Assembly (NCBI RefSeq): GCF_042677205.1
Contig: NZ_JBHTIU010000109.1
Location: 1-64,000, forward strand
Reading direction: 5' to 3'
Length of the DNA stretch: 64,000 nucleotides
Origin: Paenibacillus_L residui
GTDB lineage: Bacteria; Bacillota; Bacilli; Paenibacillales; NBRC-103111
The translations under genes were made by a program, and so were the position numbers. Shown piece by piece: positions 58,516 through 64,000 of this stretch (its first letter is position 1; every line of letters begins with the position of its first letter). The notes under the pieces are model-generated. The model worked only from the letters and a program-made list of their open reading frames with translations. It was not told the origin of the DNA and searched no databases.

Positions 58516-59235
58516 ATGAATTTATTTGAAAAGGAAGAGCTGATCCGGCAGGCTGGCCCGGAATTGGAAAATCGCTCAGCCGAATACGTCCTGGCATGGG
58601 CAGTGGAACGTTTTCCTAACATCACCCTGGCTTGCAGCTTCGGGGCGGAGGATGTTGTGTTAGTGGATCTGCTGAATAAAGTCAGTCCCCGCACAGATAT
58701 ATTCTATCTGGATACGGACCTTCACTTCCGTGAAACCTATGAGACCAGGGACCGGTTGGAAGAGCGGTATGGCAAAGCATTCGTACGGGTGAGTCCCAAG
58801 CTTAGCCTGCAGGAGCAGGCCGAGGCGTATGGGGAGAATCTGTGGTCGGTTAATCCGAACCAGTGCTGCCTTATTCGCAAGGTAAATCCACTGGCCGAAG
58901 TGCTGAGCAAATATGACGCCTGGATTACCGGAATCCGAAGAGAGCAGGCTCCGACCAGGGCCAATGCGGGCAAAATTGAGTACGATGTCAAATACGGACT
59001 GATTAAGTTCAATCCGCTGGCTGATTGGAAATCTGAGGATGTGTGGAATTATATCCGCACGAACCGGATTATCTACAATCCTCTGCATGATTCAAATTAT
59101 CCAAGTATAGGGTGTGAGAAATGTACTCGTCCGGTCCGGCCGGGAGAAGACCCGAGAGCGGGACGGTGGTCCGGCTTCCAGAAGACGGAATGCGGGCTGC
59201 ATAACGATTCTGTTGGTGTTGAACTGCAGAAGTGA
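58516..59235 (+). CDS. cysH: Phosphoadenylyl/adenylyl-sulfate reductase
   Basis: CysH reduces APS (or PAPS) to sulfite using thioredoxin. The 239-aa product has the PP-loop (ACSFGAEDVV, about 38-47), the CC pair in NQCCLIRK and CEKC further on, together the four Cys of a [4Fe-4S] cluster, and the catalytic Cys in TECGLH near the C-terminus. The Fe-S form usually uses APS, and no APS kinase gene is next to it. ATG 58516 follows GGGAGAGGTG; an upstream in-frame ATG lacks a site. It pairs with sat. Confidence 0.94.
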   Translation: MNLFEKEELIRQAGPELENRSAEYVLAWAVERFPNITLACSFGAEDVVLVDLLNKVSPRTDIFYLDTDLHFRETYETRDRLEERYGKAFVRVSPKLSLQEQAEAYGENLWSVNPNQCCLIRKVNPLAEVLSKYDAWITGIRREQAPTRANAGKIEYDVKYGLIKFNPLADWKSEDVWNYIRTNRIIYNPLHDSNYPSIGCEKCTRPVRPGEDPRAGRWSGFQKTECGLHNDSVGVELQK

Positions 59236-59254
59236 CGAAACGGGAGGAACATAC

Positions 59255-60430
59255 ATGAAACTGGCTTATGAAGCTCATGGCGGACCGTTAGTAGATCGAA
59301 GAGTTAGTGGAGAAGAACGAGAAAGGCTGCTGCAGGAGGCTGCCGGGTTGGTTAAGGTCCCTATCCATTCCCGCACTTTGTCGGATCTCGATTTGATCGC
59401 CGTGGGGGCGTTCTCTCCGTTAGAAGGCTTTATGACGAGAGACGATTATCAATCGGTTATTGAGCGGATGAGGTTGAACAATGGAGTGGTATGGAGCCTT
59501 CCCATTACACTTGCGGTAGAAGAAAAATACTTATCCCAGATATCTATAGGGGAAAACATAGCGCTAACCGGGGCGGACGATGGGGTCATCTATGCAGTGC
59601 TGGAGGTCAAGGATATTTACAAGGTCGATCAGAAAGAGGAGGCCAGACAGGTTTTCCTGACCGACAGCGAAGAGCATCCCGGAGTCGCCAAGCTGTATGA
59701 ACAGCCGGCAGCTTATGTGGGCGGCCCTGTGAGGGTTCTTAACCGCAAGCCGATTAACGAATACAGAGAGTATTATTTTGACCCGGAGGAGACCCGCCGA
59801 ATATTTGCAGACAAAGGGTGGAAGACCGTGGTCGGTTTCCAAACGCGTAACCCGGTTCATCGTGCTCATGAATATATCCAAAAGAGCGCCATGGAAATCG
59901 TGGACGGGCTGTTCCTTAACCCGCTTGTAGGAGAAACGAAAGCCGACGATCTGTCCGCCGATGTACGGATGAGAAGCTATAAGGTGCTGCTTGAGAATTA
60001 TTATCCCAAGTCTCGTGTCTTCCTCGGCGTCTTCCCTGCCGCCATGCGTTACGCCGGCCCACGGGAAGCGGTCTTTCATGCCATCGTTCGCAAAAACTTC
60101 GGATGCACGCATTTCATCGTCGGGCGGGATCATGCAGGGGTTGGAAATTATTACGGCACTTACGATGCCCAACTGATATTTAAACTATTTCAACCGGAGG
60201 AGCTGGGAATAAGCCCATTGTTTTTCGAGCACAGCTTTTATTGTACGCGCTGCGAAAATATGGCCTCCGCCAAAACATGTCCTCATGATCCGCAGGATCA
60301 TCTTCATTTATCGGGTACTAAAGTCAGGGAACTGCTGAGGAACGGACAGCATCCACCCAAGCAATTCACCCGGCCGGAAGTGGCGGAGGTGCTAATTCAA
60401 GGGATGGCGGAGCAAATAAACAGCCGCTAA
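59255..60430 (+). CDS. sat: Sulfate adenylyltransferase (ATP sulfurylase)
   Basis: Sat makes APS and pyrophosphate from ATP and sulfate. The 391-aa product is the homomeric type: N-terminal PUA-like domain, then QTRNPVHRAHEYIQK (HxxH-type ATP motif, about 203-217), VGRDHAGVGNYYG and a Cys pair (YCTRCENMASAKTC) that may bind zinc. ATG 59255 follows GGGAGG; an in-frame start at 59114 lies inside cysH and is rejected. It lies 19 bases after cysH, so APS is made and used by one operon. Confidence 0.95.
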   Translation: MKLAYEAHGGPLVDRRVSGEERERLLQEAAGLVKVPIHSRTLSDLDLIAVGAFSPLEGFMTRDDYQSVIERMRLNNGVVWSLPITLAVEEKYLSQISIGENIALTGADDGVIYAVLEVKDIYKVDQKEEARQVFLTDSEEHPGVAKLYEQPAAYVGGPVRVLNRKPINEYREYYFDPEETRRIFADKGWKTVVGFQTRNPVHRAHEYIQKSAMEIVDGLFLNPLVGETKADDLSADVRMRSYKVLLENYYPKSRVFLGVFPAAMRYAGPREAVFHAIVRKNFGCTHFIVGRDHAGVGNYYGTYDAQLIFKLFQPEELGISPLFFEHSFYCTRCENMASAKTCPHDPQDHLHLSGTKVRELLRNGQHPPKQFTRPEVAEVLIQGMAEQINSR

Positions 60431-60450
60431 GTCGTGCTGGAATGCCTGTC

Positions 60451-60477
60451 ATAATTGTCCACCCCCGTCCATATGAT
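60451..60477 (+). promoter_or_regulatory. Possible SigE-type promoter of cwlD
   Basis: ATA in TCATAATT (from 60451), 16 bases, CATATGAT (60470-60477). This is close to the SigE pattern (ATA-like -35 and CATA-like -10). In B. subtilis cwlD is transcribed in the mother cell by SigE, which fits. Confidence 0.5.
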
Positions 60478-60513
60478 TAAACAAGAGTCAGCGGATATAG
60501 GGGTGGATTTATA

Positions 60514-61272
60514 ATGCGAAAGTTCAGGAAGAGAGTCATCTTCTGGATTACCTTAAACGGCGGGTTAAAAATATTACTATCGGCATGGGTAGTTCTAATG
60601 ATGGTATTCCTGTTTACCACCGAGCTGCCTTCCACCAAGACCTGGTCTTATTGGACCCTGCCGCTGTCGGGTAAGGTTATAGCGGTGGACGCCGGACACG
60701 GGGGGCCGGACGGGGGGGCCACGAGCAAGAACGGGCTGGTGGAGAAGGACATTAATCTGGCCATTTCCTTATATTTGCGTGATTATCTTCAGCAAGCCGG
60801 AGCGATTGTCATTATGACGAGAGAGACAGACCGTGATCTGGCCAGACCGGAAACGAAAGGGCTTAGCAAGCGTAAGACCGAGGATTTACTGAAGCGAGCT
60901 GAAATCATTACGAAGCAGAAGGCGGATTTATTGGTCAGCATTCATCTGAACAGCATCCCCTCCGCTAGGTGGAGAGGAGCTCAAACCTTCTATTATCCCC
61001 AGGGACATGCTGACGGCAAATGGTTGGCCACCCATATCCAGAATGAAATCAGAGCGAATTTGCAAAATACGGACCGAGTGGCCCAGACCGTCGAGACCAT
61101 ATATTTGTTAAAAGCGACGAGCGTTCCGAGTGTTCTGGTGGAAGCGGGTTTCCTATCCAATCCGGAGGAAGCCAGGCTGTTAGGGAACGAGGATTACCAG
61201 AAACAATTGGCCGCTTCGATTTATCAGGGCATTCTGAGATACTATTCGGGGGAAAAAGTTGGTGACACCTGA
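60514..61272 (+). CDS. cwlD: Spore cortex N-acetylmuramoyl-L-alanine amidase CwlD
   Basis: CwlD with PdaA makes muramic-delta-lactam in spore cortex, needed for germination. The 252-aa product has an N-terminal membrane or signal segment (about 18-36) and an amidase_3 domain with the zinc ligands in VDAGHGGPDGG (H59), E76 region (LVEKDIN), SIHLNSI and the catalytic Glu in VLVEAGFLSN. It is a zinc amidase acting outside the mother-cell membrane. AGGGGTGG precedes the ATG. Confidence 0.95.
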   Translation: MRKFRKRVIFWITLNGGLKILLSAWVVLMMVFLFTTELPSTKTWSYWTLPLSGKVIAVDAGHGGPDGGATSKNGLVEKDINLAISLYLRDYLQQAGAIVIMTRETDRDLARPETKGLSKRKTEDLLKRAEIITKQKADLLVSIHLNSIPSARWRGAQTFYYPQGHADGKWLATHIQNEIRANLQNTDRVAQTVETIYLLKATSVPSVLVEAGFLSNPEEARLLGNEDYQKQLAASIYQGILRYYSGEKVGDT

Positions 61273-61288
61273 TTATTATTGATATAAT
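61259..61288 (+). promoter_or_regulatory. Candidate salA promoter
   Basis: TTGGTG (61259-61264), 18 bases, perfect TATAAT (61283-61288), with TTGATA-N16-GATAAT (61279-61306) as an alternative. Both lie between cwlD and salA. Confidence 0.5.
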
Positions 61289-61326
61289 AACTTTAGATAC
61301 GATAATGACGGATATAGAGGTGAACT

Positions 61327-62433
61327 ATGGTATCCAGGGAGCAAGTCATCGAAGCGTTAAAGCATGTACACGATCCGGAATATCATCGTCCGGTTACCGA
61401 GTTAAATTTTATTAAAGATGTCATGGTCAAAGAGGATAGAGTTGCCCTTACCTTCGTCCTTACATCGGAAGACGAAACGCTGAAGAAGCAGTACCGTCAA
61501 GATGTAGAGGAAGCGATGGAGGGGCTCGGCATCAGCAATGTGCATATCCGGTTCCGTCTAATTAACCAGTATGAGCGCGAGGAGCTCGAGGCCAAGGCCC
61601 AATCTGGGGACAGCAGCAGGAGCTCAGCCAAGCAGGAAATTCCCACTCATGCGCCGAAGGCGGGACAAGCGCCGCTTCTCGGACCCGATTCCAATGTACA
61701 GTTTATCGCGGTGGCCAGCGGTAAGGGCGGGGTAGGCAAGTCGACCGTGACGGTCAATCTGGCTGTTGCTCTGGCACGTCAAGGCAAACGGGTCGGAATT
61801 ATCGATGCGGATATTTACGGTTTCAGTGTACCCGATATGATGGGTATCGAGGAAAGGCCGCAGCTCGTTGACAAAAGGATTATTCCGGTAGAGCGGTTCG
61901 GTGTCAAAGTTATCTCCATGGGCTTTTTTGTCGAGGATAATGCCCCGATAATTTGGAGAGGTCCGATGCTTGGCAAAATGCTAAGAAATTTCTTCTCCGA
62001 AGTGGATTGGGGAGAGCTGGATTACATGATTCTGGACCTGCCGCCGGGTACCGGAGATGTAGCGCTAGATGTTCATCAGATGATTCCGCACAGCAAGGAG
62101 CTGATCGTGACGACTCCTCATGCGACGGCCGCATTCGTAGCGGCGCGGGCCGGAGCAATGGCGCTTCATACCGATCACGAAATTCTCGGTGTTGTCGAGA
62201 ACATGGCGTATTATGTAAATAAGGACGGAGAGAAGGACTATATTTTCGGAAGAGGTGGCGGGGCGAAGCTGGCGGAGGAGCTGCATACAGAGTTGCTTGC
62301 CCAGATTCCGCTTGGAGCACCGGACAACCACATTTCCGAGCCTGATTTCTCCCCATCGGTATATAAAGCGGACAGCGAAACCGGGAAGCTGTATGCCGAA
62401 ATGGCCGAAGCCATTATTGGAAAGTTAGGATAA
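61327..62433 (+). CDS. salA: Mrp/ApbC-family ATPase, SalA type
   Basis: The 368-aa product has an N-terminal MIP18 domain (about 1-85), a Ser-rich linker and a P-loop ATPase with deviant Walker A SGKGGVGKST (about 130-139) and DIYGFSVPDM. In B. subtilis SalA at this locus represses scoC, raising protease production. The CxxC of Fe-S carrier Mrp proteins is replaced (ENMAYYVNKDGEKDYIFG), so Fe-S carrier function is doubtful. AGAGGTG precedes the ATG. It is convergent with gerD. Confidence 0.93.
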   Translation: MVSREQVIEALKHVHDPEYHRPVTELNFIKDVMVKEDRVALTFVLTSEDETLKKQYRQDVEEAMEGLGISNVHIRFRLINQYEREELEAKAQSGDSSRSSAKQEIPTHAPKAGQAPLLGPDSNVQFIAVASGKGGVGKSTVTVNLAVALARQGKRVGIIDADIYGFSVPDMMGIEERPQLVDKRIIPVERFGVKVISMGFFVEDNAPIIWRGPMLGKMLRNFFSEVDWGELDYMILDLPPGTGDVALDVHQMIPHSKELIVTTPHATAAFVAARAGAMALHTDHEILGVVENMAYYVNKDGEKDYIFGRGGGAKLAEELHTELLAQIPLGAPDNHISEPDFSPSVYKADSETGKLYAEMAEAIIGKLG

Positions 62434-62446
62434 ACGTGACTTGGCT

Positions 62447-62481
62447 GATCAGGGCTAATGCGCAATGCATTAGCCCTGGTC
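62447..62481. repeat. Inverted repeat between salA and gerD
   Basis: GATCAGGGCTAATGC (62447-62461) pairs with GCATTAGCCCTGGTC (62467-62481, one G-T pair). T runs are lacking on both strands, but its position between convergent genes suggests a shared transcript end. Confidence 0.65.
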
Positions 62482-62532
62482 AATTATATACATAGGAATT
62501 TGTAAATTCGGGGTATTGATTCGTTAATTGAA

Positions 62533-63228
62533 TTATGAACCGGATTGTTGATCTCCGCCCTGATCTCCTCCACCTTGATCTCCGCCGCCCTGATCTTCTT
62601 GGCTCTTTTCTTCTTTATTCCCCTTCTGCCCCTGCTTGCCTTTCCCGCCTTCCTTCGGTTTCATTTCTTCCTCAATGGCTTTACTGAACAATTGCATCAA
62701 TTGATCGCGGAACAAAGGACTTTGCATCGATTCCTCTATAATTTTCATCGTTTGCTGCCGATATTGGGTGCTTTTCATGGTGTCCATGATCAGCTTTTCG
62801 AACTGCGAGTTCTGCATCAATTCCAGCATCTGCTGCTGATATTCGGGATCCTTCATCAAGTCCTTGGTCAGCTGCTTATTATATTTTTGAATCGATTTGG
62901 CAAAATCTGCGGCAAATTTAGGATCGGTCATCGTCTTCTCGATCAGGTGGGCGTTATTAGGATCGGTTAGCACGTCTTTAACGGCCATCTGAATCTGCTG
63001 TCCTTCACCGGTTGACAACAGCTTCATGGTTGGATCCTGATTTTTGGACGCCGCTTGCTGGACCGCTTTCTGTCCTTCTTCCGAATTGAGAATGTCAAGC
63101 ATCATGGACTTTATGTCCTTATAACTTTGTTGGTTCTGACCCGACTGTTCATTTTGCGTTCCGCAGGAAGTAAGGAGAAGAACGATACAAAATAAAGCAG
63201 GGAGGATGCGGAAATGTCGATGTATCAT
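62533..63228 (-). CDS. gerD: Spore germination lipoprotein GerD
   Basis: GerD is a lipoprotein of the spore inner membrane that clusters germinant receptors. The 231-aa product has a signal peptide with lipobox LLTSC (lipidated Cys at about residue 22). A helical core with repeated PxxxxxM/L segments follows, and a low-complexity tail with tandem DQGGG units closes it. The start MIHRHFRILPALF has GGAAGGGAG upstream; earlier in-frame Met codons precede the promoter and are rejected. It has its own SigG-like promoter. Confidence 0.94.
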   Translation of the reverse strand: MIHRHFRILPALFCIVLLLTSCGTQNEQSGQNQQSYKDIKSMMLDILNSEEGQKAVQQAASKNQDPTMKLLSTGEGQQIQMAVKDVLTDPNNAHLIEKTMTDPKFAADFAKSIQKYNKQLTKDLMKDPEYQQQMLELMQNSQFEKLIMDTMKSTQYRQQTMKIIEESMQSPLFRDQLMQLFSKAIEEEMKPKEGGKGKQGQKGNKEEKSQEDQGGGDQGGGDQGGDQQSGS

Positions 63229-63260
63229 GGCAAAATGGCTCCCTTCCTGGATTGTAAAAT

Positions 63261-63289
63261 TATTATGTGTGAAATCCGGCGAATTATGT
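63261..63289 (-). promoter_or_regulatory. SigG-like promoter of gerD
   Basis: On the minus strand, ACATA (complement 63285-63289), 17 bases, CATAATA (complement 63261-63267). The -10 fits the SigG pattern CATHHTA fully and the -35 (GHATR) at four of five positions. In B. subtilis gerD is made in the forespore under SigG. Confidence 0.6.
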
Positions 63290-63459
63290 TGATGGGCATT
63301 AGCTTTTTGTTGTAAACGTTGGTACAATTATGGTTGAATGTTTTTATCGCCATATAGGATTTTGAATGGTTTCGGATGAAGGCTTACAAAGTTCTATACT
63401 GGGGTAACCAATAAAAAATTAGGGGATCTGAGGAAAGACCTGCTGGAGGCGAACATGGC

Positions 63460-64000
63460 TTGACTTTGAGAAAATGGTTCCATCTATTTTGGACTACATT
63501 ATTATTGGGGACGGCGGCTTCTTTAGTTGTTGGGCTTGCCCTTGTCGGAATGACTGAGGACTTCCATTTTTTGGAAGTTTCGCAAGCCGGCTTTAATTGG
63601 GAAACTATTATTTTCATAGTGTTGGCGGGGGCTACCATCAGTGTCGTTAGTCAAATGGGTTTCTTTGCATATTTGATTACCCGATACATTGCGATGGGGT
63701 TCCTTAGAAGCAAATTTCTCTGGGATGTGCTGCAAATTCTTCTGGTAGCCATTGTATACTTCGATATGATTTATTTGACTTATACCAGCTTCGCTGCTGA
63801 AGGTGAGTCGGTATTTCCGTATTTTATTTTACCTACGGTATTGATCGTGCTTTCCTCGCTGGTATCCTGGTGGAAAATGAAGGAAACGAACAAGAGCGCA
63901 TTTATCCCTACGTTGTTCTTTATGTTTAGTGTAACGATATTGGAGGCACTTCCGGCTCTGAAGCTCAATAATACGCCTTCGCACATCTTTATGCTGACCC
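63460..64000 (+). CDS. kbaA: KinB signalling pathway activation protein KbaA (cut by window end)
   Basis: KbaA is a membrane protein that activates the sporulation kinase KinB in B. subtilis. About 180 codons are visible and the gene runs off the end with no stop. At least five membrane helices can be read (LFWTTLLLGTAASLVVGLAL, IIFIVLAGATISVV, VLQILLVAIVYF, YFILPTVLIVLSSLV, FIPTLFFMFSVTILEA). I chose TTG 63460 (reads MTLRKWFHLF), 10 bases after GGAGG; TTG 63466 is possible. The salA-gerD-kbaA order matches B. subtilis. Confidence 0.9.
   Translation, partial: MTLRKWFHLFWTTLLLGTAASLVVGLALVGMTEDFHFLEVSQAGFNWETIIFIVLAGATISVVSQMGFFAYLITRYIAMGFLRSKFLWDVLQILLVAIVYFDMIYLTYTSFAAEGESVFPYFILPTVLIVLSSLVSWWKMKETNKSAFIPTLFFMFSVTILEALPALKLNNTPSHIFMLT

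Overview
The window is a contiguous piece of a Firmicutes chromosome, most likely from a spore-forming member of the Paenibacillaceae (Paenibacillus or a close relative). The gene order follows the Bacillus ctsR-to-sigH and secE-to-rpsI blocks. Spore genes are present (sigH, cwlD, gerD, kbaA). pssA sits between disA and yacL. A short TAACGGA-type interspersed repeat of a kind I associate with Paenibacillus lies in one gap. There are no rRNA or tRNA genes, insertion sequences, prophage genes or CRISPR arrays. Nearly all genes are on the + strand; the exceptions are a small Cys-rich gene at 8.8-9.2 kb and gerD at 62.5-63.2 kb.

Region by region. (1) 1-340: a tandem repeat with terminator-like hairpins, possibly the tail of an upstream rRNA operon. 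(2) 467-5356: ctsR-mcsA-mcsB-clpC, the protein quality-control operon, with a readable CtsR operator in its promoter. (3) 5.4-18.1 kb: radA-disA, pssA, a minus-strand gene of unknown function, yacL, ispD-ispF, gltX, a T-box-controlled cysE-cysS-mrnC-rlmB-rae1 run, and sigH. (4) 18.1-18.9 kb: a gene-free stretch with four copies of a short repeat. (5) 18.9-31.4 kb: rpmG-secE-nusG-rplKA, the L10 leader with rplJL, an RNA methyltransferase, about 1 kb of hairpin-rich non-coding DNA, and rpoB-rpoC. (6) 31.4-36.3 kb: the rplGB-rpsL-rpsG-fusA-tuf (str) operon. (7) 36.4-51.8 kb: the S10-spc-alpha ribosomal supercluster including secY, adk, map, infA and rpoA. (8) 51.8-53.7 kb: truA and rplM-rpsI; the ecfA1-ecfA2-ecfT genes found here in many relatives are missing. 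(9) 53.9-58.3 kb: a small NTF2-like gene and the membrane-stress operon pspA-ydjG-ydjH-ydjI. (10) 58.5-60.4 kb: cysH-sat (sulfate assimilation). (11) 60.5-64.0 kb: cwlD, salA, gerD and the start of kbaA.

The window is mainly core information processing (transcription, translation, protein export), with proteostasis, c-di-AMP signalling, isoprenoid precursor and cysteine synthesis, and entry into and exit from sporulation. The least explained parts are non-coding: the multi-hairpin region upstream of rpoB with a threefold GNGCGGTC motif, twin hairpins in front of rpmJ, the TAACGGA repeats downstream of sigH, and the promoter embedded in the rpoC terminator. All calls come from reading the sequence and from family knowledge; no database search or folding program was run.
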